From contig JAMWZY010000005.1 in NCBI GenBank assembly GCA_024281825.1, positions 62,001 to 126,000 of the forward strand: a stretch of DNA of 64,000 nucleotides, given 5' to 3'. The notes beneath the pieces were generated by a model. That model was not told the DNA's origin. It did not search any database and saw only the letters and a program-made list of their open reading frames with translations. Position numbers and translations under genes: made by a program. Positions 24,925 through 34,343 of this stretch are shown here, in pieces; position 1 is the stretch's first letter, and each line of letters opens with the position of its first letter. The stretch comes from Nitrosomonas sp. GTDB lineage: Bacteria; Pseudomonadota; Gammaproteobacteria; Burkholderiales; Nitrosomonadaceae.

Positions 24925-26034
24925 ATGACTAAGCGTGATTACTACGATGTACTTGGGGTCGACCGCAATGCGGATGAAGAAACAATCAAGAAAGCTTATC
25001 GCAAGCTGGCAATGAAATATCATCCGGATCGCAATGCTGGGGATGCCAAGTCCGAAGATAAGTTTAAAGAAGCTAAGGAAGCATATGAAATATTGACTGA
25101 TATGAATAAGCGAACTGCCTATGATCAATTTGGTCACGCGGGAGTAGATCCCAGCGCTGGGGGTAGAGGTGGGCCACAGGGATTTACTGATGCATTCAGT
25201 GATATTTTTGGGGACATTTTTGGCTCTCGTGGTGGTCGATCAAACATGCATCGTGGATCTGATTTGCGCTACAACATGGAAATTAGCTTGGAGCAAGCAG
25301 CGCGTGGAGCAGAAACAAAAATTCGCATTCCTACCTTGGAGACCTGTGAAACGTGTCATGGGGATGGTTCAAAGCCAGGCTCATCTCCTAAGACTTGTTC
25401 GACGTGTAATGGTCATGGTCAGGTGAGAATGCAACAGGGTTTTTTTTCTATTCAGCAAACATGCCCCAAGTGCCAAGGTAATGGTAAGGTCATTTCTAGC
25501 CCATGTACGACGTGTCATGGTTCTGGGCGTATCAAGCAGCATAAGACCCTGAATGTAAAAATTCCATCTGGTGTTGACGATGGTGATCGTATTCGTATTT
25601 CCGGCGAAGGTGAAGCGGGTATAAATGGTGGGCCTCCAGGTGATCTATATGTAGTGGTCAATTTATCGGCGCATTCTGTTTTTCGCCGTGAGGGGGATCA
25701 TTTACACTGTGAAATCCCTATTAGTTTTAGTGTTGCAGCATTAGGTGGTGAAATTGAAGTACCCACGCTAGAAGGACACGCAAAAATTAAAGTTCCTGCT
25801 GAAACGCAAACTGGAAAAATTTTTCGTTTGCGTGGTAAAGGCATCAAAGGGGTGCGGAGTCATGATAAGGGTGACTTGCTATGTCATGTGGTAGTTGAAA
25901 CGCCAGTTAAATTGAAGCCACGTCAAAAAGAATTGTTAGAAGAATTGGAATCAATCAATCTAGAAGATGGTTCACGTCATAGCCCTCGTGCTAAATCTTG
26001 GATGGACAAGGCACGTGAGTTTTTTTCTGAATAA
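24925..26034 (+). CDS. dnaJ: Chaperone DnaJ (Hsp40)
   Basis: 369 residues. The J domain has the H-P-D triad in Y-H-P-D-R-N (needed to stimulate DnaK). A Gly/Phe-rich linker follows. Four zinc-finger repeats C-x-x-C-x-G-x-G are complete: [24 protein letters not shown] and C-T-T-C-H-G-S-G. The C-terminal substrate domain is intact. Confidence 0.98.
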   Translation: MTKRDYYDVLGVDRNADEETIKKAYRKLAMKYHPDRNAGDAKSEDKFKEAKEAYEILTDMNKRTAYDQFGHAGVDPSAGGRGGPQGFTDAFSDIFGDIFGSRGGRSNMHRGSDLRYNMEISLEQAARGAETKIRIPTLETCETCHGDGSKPGSSPKTCSTCNGHGQVRMQQGFFSIQQTCPKCQGNGKVISSPCTTCHGSGRIKQHKTLNVKIPSGVDDGDRIRISGEGEAGINGGPPGDLYVVVNLSAHSVFRREGDHLHCEIPISFSVAALGGEIEVPTLEGHAKIKVPAETQTGKIFRLRGKGIKGVRSHDKGDLLCHVVVETPVKLKPRQKELLEELESINLEDGSRHSPRAKSWMDKAREFFSE

Positions 26035-26203
26035 GGTTTCTCTGCTAATTTAAGTTTTGTAGTGAATGATGGTTGTTGCCATCACATACAATGAGTAGTG
26101 TATAAGAGATTTTCATGTTGAATGCATCGGAATTTTACTTTTGTACTGCTTGCAATAAAAATTAATCTAGTATATTCATATCGCCAAAATATAAAATTAT
26201 TTA

Positions 26204-27211
26204 ATGTTTTACAATAAGATAAAAACATTAGTGCCACAAAACTTAAAGGCTTTTATAAGAAACCCATTTCTTAAGACTAAGCTAAAACGTGCTTATCGAT
26301 ATGATTATCAGAAATACTTAAAATTTGGACGCAACCGATTCGAGTCATCTCCTGTAAAACTGATTGGGCAAATTATATTGCTTTATCATGTTATCGAGAA
26401 GGGTCTTACCATGCCTGAGACCCGTTTGGGTTTTGGAAAACAGCGTATTGTTAGGTTGTGTGATTTATGCCTGAAGTATAAAGATAAATACGGTTTAGAT
26501 GATGGTCAGGTTACTCATGCTATTCAAGTGATTCTGGAATATAACGATTTTCACAAACGTAATAATTTTAAACTAGACAAGTCAGTCGTTGCATGCATTG
26601 ATCATATTTTAGATATTGCTAACCAGATAGAGCCAAGTCAGCAAATTGAAGTAACACGAGAAGATTATTTCAAATACACATTTGATTCTTTCCAATTATT
26701 TTCTAATTCACGATCCAGCATTAGAAATTTCACTCAACAAAATATTCCAATTGAAAAACTCGAGCAAGCACTAGAGTTGGCAAGAAATACGCCATCGGCG
26801 TGCAACAGACAATCATGGAGAACCTATATATTTAGTGATCATGAGCGGATTAAGAGAATATTGGATGCTCAAGGTGGCAATAATGGGTTTGGTCATCTGA
26901 CGAATAAGCTAATCGTAATTACAGGAGAAATGGGGTTGTTTGGTGGGATCGCTGAAAGGTATCAGGTATATATTGATGGCGGAATGTATGCGATGAATCT
27001 TCTGTATGCACTTCATTATAATCGGTTAGCGGCTTGTATTTTAAACTGTAGCCATACTCCCGAGAAGGATGAATTATTAAGAAATATATGCGGCATTAAA
27101 GACTCAGAAAATTTTATTGCAATGATTGCTTGTGGAATCCCACCAGAGAAATTTAAGATTGCAATTTCTCGAAGATACGAGCGAAGCGATACAAATAATC
27201 TAATCGACTAG
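26204..27211 (+). CDS. Nitroreductase-family protein of a surface-polysaccharide locus
   Basis: 335 residues. The C-terminal part (about 165-335) is a nitroreductase/FMN fold: S-R-S-S-I-R-N-F and A-R-N-T-P-S-A-C-N-R-Q-S-W-R are the flavin-binding stretches. The first about 160 residues are a helical extension not found in simple nitroreductases. Such long versions occur in polysaccharide gene clusters, often beside pyruvyl transferases, as here; the substrate is unknown. The gene is more AT-rich than the chaperone genes before it, suggesting acquired DNA. Confidence 0.78.
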   Translation: MFYNKIKTLVPQNLKAFIRNPFLKTKLKRAYRYDYQKYLKFGRNRFESSPVKLIGQIILLYHVIEKGLTMPETRLGFGKQRIVRLCDLCLKYKDKYGLDDGQVTHAIQVILEYNDFHKRNNFKLDKSVVACIDHILDIANQIEPSQQIEVTREDYFKYTFDSFQLFSNSRSSIRNFTQQNIPIEKLEQALELARNTPSACNRQSWRTYIFSDHERIKRILDAQGGNNGFGHLTNKLIVITGEMGLFGGIAERYQVYIDGGMYAMNLLYALHYNRLAACILNCSHTPEKDELLRNICGIKDSENFIAMIACGIPPEKFKIAISRRYERSDTNNLID

Positions 27212-27256
27212 ATTATTTATAATCAATAAATCTCAAATGATTTGGGCTTCACATGT

Positions 27257-28381
27257 TCAGTTTAGTGGGATTGAGTTAATGTTTTTAGAGAGAAAGGAAA
27301 TTGACTCGTTTTGTAAACGAATTAAGGAATTGTTTGCATGATTAAAGTCAACGGGCGTGTTTTCAGGTACGAAATCAGGCGGAACAAGTTGTTTTTCTAA
27401 CCCAATATTGGTTAGTAAATATGCATATCGATCATCTTGTCCATCATCGTAACAAATTGAATAAAAAGGCGTATTAAAAATCACCGAGAAAGCTGTTCCG
27501 TGGAAGGAGGACGTGATGACATACTGAGCGTATTTGATCAGGCTAACGAAATCAGAGGGTGAGTAATATTGCCTATTGAGTGGATTGTTGATATCGATAA
27601 TTTTGCAGTTTAATTTATTTGCCAGAATTCTGGCTTTTTCTTGTAATAGTTTAGGATTTCTTTTAAAGGGTCGTGCTTGGTAGATGACGATGTAACGTTC
27701 GTTTTTGTATTTGGGTGTAACAATCTTTTCCCAAATATCTCTCGGTAAAATGAGTGTTGGATCTAAAACTAGCTCTATGGATTTAGAGGTATATTGTTGT
27801 AATTCCTCCTGAATAATTTTTTCACGCACCGAAATATCGTCAAAATTATTGATGAGACGAACAAGCTGTTCTTCCGCAATATGAGTTAAATTTTGATAAG
27901 GCGTGCTGGCGGCATATGAAATTTTCTTTGAATTTTTTGGAATGGGAAAAGCACCCCAGTAAATTTCATCTAACCCTCCGGTAAGGTTACTGTTCCAAAC
28001 CTGATCACTGCCTATGATATAGGTATCATACTGTTGAGGCATTTCATCTTTTTTGTATACAATAGAATGGCTTATTTGTAGGTAATTTTGAGCAAATAAT
28101 TCAAATTGTTTTTTTCTGTGAATTGCATAAGGTAATCGCTTGAGAGAACGTACAAGGTTCCTTAGAAAAGCCAATGGTTGTGTAAGGAGAACCGAATTTA
28201 TTTTGAAAGATTGATATCTTTCCTCTATGAAGTTTTGCCTATAATCAATGATTTCAACATCATGGCCTAATTTCTTAATGGCTTCTTGTAAAGCAAAGCA
28301 TTGTAATACGGCGCCATTATTAAGTGCTCTATGGAATGTTAGTATCCCAATTTTCAGTTTTCTGTTATGGCTGGTTTGCAC
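27257..28381 (-). CDS. Polysaccharide pyruvyl transferase family protein
   Basis: 374 residues starting at GTG. Member of the CsaB/WcaK-type family that adds pyruvate ketals to cell-surface sugars from phosphoenolpyruvate. Family marks: I-G-I-L-T-F-H-R-A-L-N-N-G-A-V-L-Q-C near the N-terminus, Y-I-I-G-S-D-Q-V-W-N-S-N, and S-S-F-H-G-T-A-F-S in the C-terminal half. Lies downstream of the flippase gene on the same strand (141-nt gap), so probably one exopolysaccharide unit. Confidence 0.85.
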   Translation of the reverse strand: MQTSHNRKLKIGILTFHRALNNGAVLQCFALQEAIKKLGHDVEIIDYRQNFIEERYQSFKINSVLLTQPLAFLRNLVRSLKRLPYAIHRKKQFELFAQNYLQISHSIVYKKDEMPQQYDTYIIGSDQVWNSNLTGGLDEIYWGAFPIPKNSKKISYAASTPYQNLTHIAEEQLVRLINNFDDISVREKIIQEELQQYTSKSIELVLDPTLILPRDIWEKIVTPKYKNERYIVIYQARPFKRNPKLLQEKARILANKLNCKIIDINNPLNRQYYSPSDFVSLIKYAQYVITSSFHGTAFSVIFNTPFYSICYDDGQDDRYAYLLTNIGLEKQLVPPDFVPENTPVDFNHANNSLIRLQNESISFLSKNINSIPLN

Positions 28382-28522
28382 AGTTTATTCCAAATTGTAG
28401 AGGTAATAGTTTTTCTAAAGCTTAAGTAGATAAATACCATGACATCATATGTTATCGCGATTACTGCATTGAGTGTGAATCGATATTAAACCACGCATAA
28501 CGAAGCTACTAATAGATTGGTT

Positions 28523-30082
28523 TTACCAACTTATTTTATTCTTGAGGATGAGTAGCTTATCAAAAATAAGTTGGCGTTCCCGGCTGCTCATGCCAAAAAA
28601 GAAAATCACTGTTAGTGTAGAAATGATACTGCCTATACAGACCAGTAAAAAACGTGTCATGCCGCCGCTCTCTATTTCAAAGTAGATGATACTAGGTGGT
28701 ATGATTGCAAGGAGTGTTACAATTAAAGCATTACCATAAACAACGGTTAGATAGCTTTTAATCGAGATTCCTATCATCTCTCTAAGCAACCATAGTCTGG
28801 TGACGAGGCAGAGTTGCGAGATCATAATCGCAATAATAAGTGTAATCTCTGGGAAAAACCCGTATTCTAAAAATAGATAGGATAATGGGAAATTCATCAT
28901 TTGAAGACCACCTACTAAAATTTGATATTTTTTGATTTTTCCAGTTGCAAGCATGGCTGTGATCAATGTTTTTGATAAAACTTCGCTCATGGTAAAAATT
29001 AAAATGAGGCGGATGAAGTTTACGGTATGCTCCGGGACAGTTGTAAGCCAGAAATTAAGTATAGCCTCGGTTTCAATAATGACAGGTAAACAAAGCAATA
29101 GAAGCATATAAAAGGAGAGTCGGGTGCCTTGTTGAATAAGAGTGAACATATATTCGTGATCGCCTGAGGCGTAAGTTTTTGTTATCTGCGGATTAAGCGC
29201 GGTCATAAAGTTGGTAACAAAACTGTTAATCGCATAATTTACCTGTGATGCGATACCACGGGCGGCATTGACTGCTGGTCCAAAAAATATATTCAGTAAT
29301 ATATTGATACCCTGATTCATAAGCACGGTAGATCCAGACCCGATCATATTCCATCCTGTAAAGCTACCCATTTCTTTCAATAATGCCTTATCAAAGGTTA
29401 ATTGATGCCGGCACTCAGCAAAGTGCTTTTTGCAGTAGCTGGTATAAATCAATCGGATAATCAGAGATACCGCAAGCATCAGAACAGCATATGTGGACAA
29501 TTTGTCATAGGGAAAGATAACGAGTAAGAAAACAATCAGAAGTTTTAAGCTGACTTCGATGATGCTGACATAAGCAAAAAATTTCATACGTTCATGAGCA
29601 ATGATGGCGGCGTTATAGGGCACACTGATCAAATTAATCATGAAAACAATGATCGCAGATTGTAGTACCCAATTAGCGGCAGTCATACGATCGGAAGGAA
29701 TATTCATTTGGGTATTCAAGAACCATACACCGATCAGTTCTGCTAAGATCAATATGATAAATGCCATACCGATATGAATTGTGATTGCGGTTGAGAAGAT
29801 TAATTTTAATCGTTCAAAGTTTTCTTTTCCTAATTCAAAAGTAAGAAAGCGGCCAACTGCGGCTGAGAGCGAACCGGATAGAAGAGAAAACATTGCCACA
29901 ATACCGCCGACCACATGATAAATCCCAAAATCTTCGACACCCAAGGTACTTAGTACTATGCGACTGGTGTAAAGACTAATGGCTATAGTTAGGAGCATTC
30001 GGAAATAGAGCAGTAGTGTATTCTTGGCAATGCGTTTATTGTTTTCTTTTTGCGTCATTGGTATTTTTTTGCTATATCTCAT
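28523..30082 (-). CDS. Wzx-like oligosaccharide flippase (MATE/MVF superfamily)
   Basis: 519 residues with about 12-14 hydrophobic helices. The opening L-Y-F-R-M-L-L-T-I-A-I-S-L-Y-T-S-R-I-V-L then L-G-V-E-D-F-G-I-Y is typical of polysaccharide-export flippases. It would move lipid-linked sugar units across the inner membrane. An internal ATG 8 codons in is an alternative start. First gene of the minus-strand pair with the pyruvyl transferase; no glycosyltransferases are adjacent. Confidence 0.85.
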   Translation of the reverse strand: MRYSKKIPMTQKENNKRIAKNTLLLYFRMLLTIAISLYTSRIVLSTLGVEDFGIYHVVGGIVAMFSLLSGSLSAAVGRFLTFELGKENFERLKLIFSTAITIHIGMAFIILILAELIGVWFLNTQMNIPSDRMTAANWVLQSAIIVFMINLISVPYNAAIIAHERMKFFAYVSIIEVSLKLLIVFLLVIFPYDKLSTYAVLMLAVSLIIRLIYTSYCKKHFAECRHQLTFDKALLKEMGSFTGWNMIGSGSTVLMNQGINILLNIFFGPAVNAARGIASQVNYAINSFVTNFMTALNPQITKTYASGDHEYMFTLIQQGTRLSFYMLLLLCLPVIIETEAILNFWLTTVPEHTVNFIRLILIFTMSEVLSKTLITAMLATGKIKKYQILVGGLQMMNFPLSYLFLEYGFFPEITLIIAIMISQLCLVTRLWLLREMIGISIKSYLTVVYGNALIVTLLAIIPPSIIYFEIESGGMTRFLLVCIGSIISTLTVIFFFGMSSRERQLIFDKLLILKNKISW

Positions 30083-30455
30083 TGATTTTGAATTATTTTA
30101 TGGTATCTTATGTGCTGCTAAGATAATTTTTCTAGCTGTGTTTTTTATAGTATTTATTTAGTATAAATGTAATAGGATAAAAGTTCTTAAATGTAACGAA
30201 TAATTAAGCTATTGTGATAGCGGATAGGAAATTTACATACAGAAATTGAAATAAAAAAACGGATTCTATGAAAGAACTAGTTTATAAATTTTTTTCATTA
30301 GTCAGGAGGAACAAGTAAGTCATTTGTATACCAATCAAGTAAAATTTCGTGCGTATAATTGACAAACCCAGCTAATGAATCAACTCATTAGCTGGGTTTG
30401 GCTAGCGCAGATTTTATGAATTAATCCAATTAATAGTATTACACCGTGAATTTCA
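30083..30455. other. 373-nt intergenic region with a terminator
   Basis: Very AT-rich, with no credible reading frame. It holds the upstream region of the flippase gene and, at 30364-30399, a strong stem downstream of the secreted-protein gene. Nothing else was recognised. Confidence 0.6.
30364..30399 (-). terminator. Rho-independent-type terminator of the 30456-31322 gene
   Basis: Perfect 15-bp inverted repeat AAACCCAGCTAATGA / TCATTAGCTGGGTTT with a 6-nt loop, 57 nt beyond the stop codon of the secreted-protein gene. The T-run after the stem is short (TTT). Confidence 0.75.
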
Positions 30456-31322
30456 TTATTTGATTTTTACAAAGGCGCCGTTTTGTTTTGCCCAAGTTTC
30501 TCCGGTGACGGCATTATTGATAAATGAAGCATCTGTTTTAAAACAATCAGCAACCATTTGTGTGGCATAGGTGCCATTGACAAGGTAAGTGACGGGCGGT
30601 GTGATTGTGACTCCTGGTATGCTGCTTCCTAAGTCTTCTATTGCCGAAGTAATATCAAAGCAAAGATCCGAATTAACAATCGTGTTTTCTGATCCTACAG
30701 GAGCATGAATAGTACAGTTTTTAATGTTTGCCGCAGCATCAACTATTGCTTGGAGTGGATTTGGGCCAGCATTGACGGTAATCCCTCTTATTTCTGACGA
30801 ATTAAGATTATTTGTTCCAAGTAATGAAATATTGGTTGGGACTGGCTGCTGTGGAACTTGGCAGATATTGGTATCAGTCGGCATCGCGATACATTGATTG
30901 TTTGTTGTTACAGTTACGACATTACCACTTTGGCTCGCTGTGATTCCCGCAGGAATTTTGGTTGGATCGCATGCTGGAATACCAGTGTTTCCACCTGAAT
31001 TATCAATTTGAGTAATTAGATTGGCCAGAGAGTCGATCCGTTTTGGATTGCCCCCAAAGCTACCTCCGAGAACATAGACATCCTGATCGTTCTTGTTCAC
31101 GCCTGCATAGATACCGGTCTCTGGATAATAACGATAAAGCCAAGGCTCCAAAGTTTGTGTTGATTGGATACTTGGAAATAAATCTTTAAATGTGTTTTGA
31201 GCCCAATTTAATAACTTATTTGCGTCATCCGTTATTGCATCTGCGAAAGAGGACTGGATACTTCCAAGAAGAACAAGTGCGGTGATGGCTGATAAAAACA
31301 AATTTTTGATACATTTTCCCAT
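30456..31322 (-). CDS. Secreted protein of unknown function
   Basis: 288 residues from ATG 31322, chosen because GAGGAG lies 10 nt upstream and a clean signal peptide follows (F-L-S-A-I-T-A-L-V-L-L-G then S-S-F-A-D). The N-terminal about 80 mature residues (W-A-Q-N-T-F-K-D-L-F-P, R-Y-Y-P-E-T-G-I-Y-A-G-V, V-Y-V-L-G-G-S-F-G) match a module I recognise from many secreted betaproteobacterial proteins, of unknown role. The rest is Asn/Thr-rich with several Cys. Its promoter region borders the IS insertion. Confidence 0.75.
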   Translation of the reverse strand: MGKCIKNLFLSAITALVLLGSIQSSFADAITDDANKLLNWAQNTFKDLFPSIQSTQTLEPWLYRYYPETGIYAGVNKNDQDVYVLGGSFGGNPKRIDSLANLITQIDNSGGNTGIPACDPTKIPAGITASQSGNVVTVTTNNQCIAMPTDTNICQVPQQPVPTNISLLGTNNLNSSEIRGITVNAGPNPLQAIVDAAANIKNCTIHAPVGSENTIVNSDLCFDITSAIEDLGSSIPGVTITPPVTYLVNGTYATQMVADCFKTDASFINNAVTGETWAKQNGAFVKIK

Positions 31323-31554
31323 AGTGACATAACTCCTCTTGTTGATAATCGATCTAGTTGCATACGGAGTTTTGTTGGATAGGCTTGAGGCTTCTTGCAA
31401 TTTTTAGAGCTGTATAAGCCGAAAAGAATAGTATTTTATATACCTAACACTTAAAGAAAAAGTCGAATATCAATAGGTTTTATGGTAATCCCTCCAAAAA
31501 TTAAGGGAGTAAAGCAGTAGAATTTTCTATCGTAGACGAAGAGGAATTTTACTG

Positions 31555-31821
31555 ATGAAGAAGCAGAGATTTACGGAAAGTCAGATTATGCAGATACTGA
31601 AGCAGGCTGAGGGCGGAATACCTGTGGCAGATTTATGCCGAGAGTATGGAATGAGCAATGCAAGTTTTTATAAATGGCGAAGCAAGTATGGCGGAATGGA
31701 CGTTGCGATGGTTTCAGAAATGAAAGCAATGGCTGAGGAAAACAAGCGATTAAAGCGGATGTATGCGGAAAGCCAGATGTAGAATGAGCTGTTGAAGGAG
31801 GCGCTCGGAAAAAAGTGGTAA
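31555..31821 (+). pseudogene. IS3-family OrfA with internal amber stop
   Basis: Helix-turn-helix DNA-binding protein of the IS. Starts K-K-Q-R-F-T-E-S-Q-I-M-Q-I-L-K-Q, with V-A-D-L-C-R-E-Y-G-M-S-N-A-S-F-Y-K-W typical of the IS407/IS3 group. The frame is stopped by TAG at 31780-31782 exactly where the family has Gln (E-S-Q-M-[*][11 protein letters not shown]). It then continues open to TAA at 31819. A single C-to-T change explains the stop. The downstream A6G (31809-31815) would be the -1 frameshift site for the OrfAB fusion, which now cannot form without readthrough. Confidence 0.88.
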
Positions 31822-32669
31822 AACCCTCACAGCGTAAGGTGATGGCACAGTGGGCAGTACAGGATAAGTCCGTTAGTATCGTTTTGGCGTGTGCAACATT
31901 TTGCATTTCTGAGACCTGCTATCGTTATCGACCAATGCGCAACGATGAGAACGAGGAAATTGCCGATTGGTTACTCCGTTTGACGGCTTGCCACAAGCGC
32001 TGGGGCTTTGGTTTGTGCTTCCTTTATTTGCGTAATGTGAAGGGTTTTGGATGGAATCACAAACGGGTGTATCGTATTTACCGTGAGCTGGAATTAAATT
32101 TACGAATTAAGCCGCGCAAGCGCTTAAAGCGAGATAAGCCCGAGCCATTGGCTGTGCCAGAACGGCCCAATGACACATGGTCGATGGATTTCATGGCTGA
32201 TCAACTCGCCAATGGCAGATCTTTTCGAACTTTTAATGTGCTGGATGACTTCAATCGTGAAGGGTTGGGAATCGAAGTGGATGTATCGCTTCCATCAGAA
32301 CGCGTTACGCGGGCTCTGGATCGGATTATTGAATGGCGCGGCAAACCCAAAAAGATTCGTTGTGATAACGGGCCCGAAAATATCAGTGCCACTCTCTGTT
32401 GGGCAGAAACTCGAGGAATACAGCTTGATTACATTCAGCCAGGAAAACCACAACAGAATGCTTATATAGAACGCTATAACAGAACTGTTCGGCATGAATG
32501 GCTGGAGATGAATGACTTTGCAACCATTGAAGAGGCGCAACTCACTGCGACACAGTGGTTGTGGATTTACAATAATGAACGTCCGAGTATGGCGCTTGGA
32601 GGTATAACGCCAGCCATGAAGTTGGCAGGAACTTTTAAACTAAAATTCTCTACTGCAAACTCCTGTTAA
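31815..32669 (+). CDS. IS3-family transposase OrfB
   Basis: 284 residues, GTG start, in the -1 frame relative to OrfA. Integrase-type catalytic core with all three acidic residues visible: D in T-W-S-M-D-F-M, D in R-C-D-N-G-P-E and E in N-A-Y-I-E-R-Y-N. The N-terminal HTH_21-type region is complete. The frame is intact, but the active form in this family is the OrfAB fusion. Confidence 0.92.
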   Translation: MVKPSQRKVMAQWAVQDKSVSIVLACATFCISETCYRYRPMRNDENEEIADWLLRLTACHKRWGFGLCFLYLRNVKGFGWNHKRVYRIYRELELNLRIKPRKRLKRDKPEPLAVPERPNDTWSMDFMADQLANGRSFRTFNVLDDFNREGLGIEVDVSLPSERVTRALDRIIEWRGKPKKIRCDNGPENISATLCWAETRGIQLDYIQPGKPQQNAYIERYNRTVRHEWLEMNDFATIEEAQLTATQWLWIYNNERPSMALGGITPAMKLAGTFKLKFSTANSC

Positions 32670-32782
32670 AAATGGGAGGATTACCTTATTTCATTTAACT
32701 GAATGAAATGATTCGGTGTGGCGTTACAGTGAAGGAAAATAATAGGGGATTGTCGTAGCAACAATCTCCAGATTGATTTTGA

Positions 32783-33223
32783 TTAGGTTTTATATTTTGT
32801 GCGTAAAGCAGAAAGCCCAATTAACCATAAAAATATAAATAATACCGTGAAATTCTCAGGCTGCGGCGTTACTGATGGATTCGATAGAGATTTAGGGGGG
32901 GTATAATGGTCAGCTAATGGTGATCTAAGATCTTCTATAGTAAATAAATACGTTGGAAAAGTTGCTAAAAAAGTGTCGGCCAATTTATGACTGTAAGAGC
33001 ATTGTTTTTTAATTAACCATTCTTGATTTTGGCTATAGGTACTTAATGGAGAAATAGTCATTAAATCAAAAATGCCCCATTCAGCACTGATTTTGGAAAT
33101 CGGATCAATACATACAGCATGATGTAATGAATTAAGTTTGTCAGTGTTAGTAAGAGCGAAAGCGGGGCTGATAAAAGCTATTGTGGTGCATAAGTATATG
33201 AATAATATAATTCTTAATGTCAT
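32783..33223 (-). CDS. Exported protein with PEP-CTERM-like tail, unknown function
   Basis: 146 residues. A signal peptide (I-I-L-F-I-Y-L-C-T-T-I-A-F-I-S-P-A-F-A) and a C-terminal Pro-rich stretch. The tail Q-P-E-N-F-T-V-L-F-I-F-L-W-L-I-G-L-S-A-L then R-T-K-Y-K has the PEP-CTERM layout (PE motif, helix, basic end) with N in place of the second P. Two Cys in the mature part. It lies one gene away from a clear PEP-CTERM protein, which supports a sorting-signal reading. Confidence 0.65.
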   Translation of the reverse strand: MTLRIILFIYLCTTIAFISPAFALTNTDKLNSLHHAVCIDPISKISAEWGIFDLMTISPLSTYSQNQEWLIKKQCSYSHKLADTFLATFPTYLFTIEDLRSPLADHYTPPKSLSNPSVTPQPENFTVLFIFLWLIGLSALRTKYKT

Positions 33224-33292
33224 TCGACTTTACTGTTTATTCTAAAATAACTTTATAAATCTAATATTATATAGCAGTCAAACTAAAATCAA

Positions 33293-33309
33293 TGCGACAA
33301 AATGTCGCA
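33293..33309. repeat. Palindrome TGCGACAAAATGTCGCA
   Basis: 7-bp arms around AAA; differs by one base from the element at 20099-20115. It lies between the divergent PEP-CTERM-like gene (leftward) and the tiny lipoprotein gene (rightward), 70 nt and 86 nt from their starts, a fit for a shared operator. Confidence 0.6.
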
Positions 33310-33395
33310 CTTCATCACTTACTAATTTATCTAAATAGATAAATTATCTGATTTATTTAATAATACAAAGAGAGAGGTTTGTCGGAGATATAGAT

Positions 33396-33512
33396 ATGAA
33401 TACTTTCCATAACAAAATCATATTGCTGAGTTTATTGTTAGTGGGGATGCCGCTACTTTCAGGTTGTTGGGTTTTGGCAGCAGCTGGTGCGGGTGCATAT
33501 GGTGGATATTAA
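33396..33512 (+). CDS. 38-residue glycine-rich lipoprotein
   Basis: Read directly from the sequence. CGGAG lies about 8 nt upstream of the ATG. The leader L-L-S-L-L-L-V-G-M-P-L ends in the lipobox L-S-G-C. The mature part W-V-L-A-A-A-G-A-G-A-Y-G-G-Y is only about 15 residues, a glycine-zipper-like membrane segment. Similar mini-lipoproteins exist in PEP-CTERM/exopolysaccharide-producing bacteria; role unknown. Confidence 0.65.
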   Translation: MNTFHNKIILLSLLLVGMPLLSGCWVLAAAGAGAYGGY

Positions 33513-33641
33513 TTGAATAAAGAGGGCTATACACTGCAAAGCCCTATAACTAAAGAAAAGAGCAGTAAGAAAAATAAAATTAATGAAACAAATCGATAAA
33601 AAGCATATTAGAAATACAAAATATGTAAAGCTGTTAAAGTT

Positions 33642-33694
33642 GAAAATTTTGAGCTAGAGAAATTCCTCCTAAGTTTCTGCTAGCTCAGATTTTC
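33642..33694 (-). terminator. Imperfect hairpin downstream of the PEP-CTERM gene
   Basis: GAAAAT...GAGCTAG and CTAGCTC...ATTTTC arms (about 21 nt each, a few mismatches) enclose about 11 nt, 16 nt past the stop of the minus-strand PEP-CTERM gene. No strong T-run follows, so the strength is uncertain. Confidence 0.45.
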
Positions 33695-33710
33695 GTTGTT
33701 GATTTCAGAT

Positions 33711-34343
33711 CTAAATTCTTATTCTTCTTTTATTGTGTTTGGTAAACCCGAAAATTAAACCTAGTCCTATTAGTAACATTGCATAGGTTTCAGGTTCCGG
33801 TACGGGACTCACGTGACTGATATTGGTAAAAAGGAAAGATTCGTCGTTATAATCAAGATCACCTCCTCCGTAGATATCTTCAAATCCAATATATGTTCCA
33901 GCCGGAATATGTTGAGCGGAATCTCCGTTATAGGAAGCCGAGTAAATGTGATTGGTATGATCAGCATTTTGGGATGTATCTGAAGACCATATGTGTCCCG
34001 TATCAGATACATTTAATTGGAACGTCAGCGTATCTCCTGCATTTACATGTCCAAAAACGACATAATCGCCAAAATTAGAAGTATGGTTATTAAGCAAGCC
34101 GGATGATGATTCCGGAGTAATAACACCGTTTACCAACAATGAGACCGTATTCGTATAAGCTGCTGAGCTTCCTAAAAAGTAAGCACCAATTTCTCCAGTG
34201 GCTGTGGCAGTAAAAGTATAGGTTTGAGTATTAACTGATCCCATGTCGGGATATGAAACAAAATCTGCTTTTGCAGTAAATATTGAGAATGGGCTAGCTA
34301 GCAAAACGAGCGTAAGTGATATAAATTTGAACAGTTTTTGCAT
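33711..34343 (-). CDS. PEP-CTERM sorting domain protein (DUF4114-like)
   Basis: 210 residues from ATG 34343 (GGAG 8 nt upstream). A signal peptide (S-L-T-L-V-L-L-A-S-P-F-S-I-F-T-A-K-A) starts it. The mature part is a beta-rich exported domain with G-F-E-D-I-Y-G-G-G-D-L-D-Y-N-D, the DUF4114-type acidic loop that may bind calcium. The C-terminus V-P-E-P-E-T-Y-A-M-L-L-I-G-L-G-L then K-R-R is a textbook PEP-CTERM signal, cleaved by an exosortase. No exosortase is in this window. These proteins go to the surface or the exopolysaccharide matrix. Confidence 0.92.
   Translation of the reverse strand: MQKLFKFISLTLVLLASPFSIFTAKADFVSYPDMGSVNTQTYTFTATATGEIGAYFLGSSAAYTNTVSLLVNGVITPESSSGLLNNHTSNFGDYVVFGHVNAGDTLTFQLNVSDTGHIWSSDTSQNADHTNHIYSASYNGDSAQHIPAGTYIGFEDIYGGGDLDYNDESFLFTNISHVSPVPEPETYAMLLIGLGLIFGFTKHNKRRIRI

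Larger units (their letters stand above)
31484..32685 (+). mobile_element. IS3-family insertion sequence (IS407-like)
   Basis: About 1.2 kb. The ends are imperfect inverted repeats of about 38 bp: GGTAATCC at 31484 against GGATTACC at 32678-32685, and GGAGT...GCAGTAGA further in on both sides. A 4-bp direct repeat TTAT flanks it (31480-31483 and 32686-32689), the length usual for the IS407 subgroup. It encodes OrfA and OrfB with an A6G slippery run between them. OrfA carries an amber stop, so this copy may be unable to make the full transposase. It sits in an intergenic region, next to an 8-bp hairpin at 32688-32709. Confidence 0.9.
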
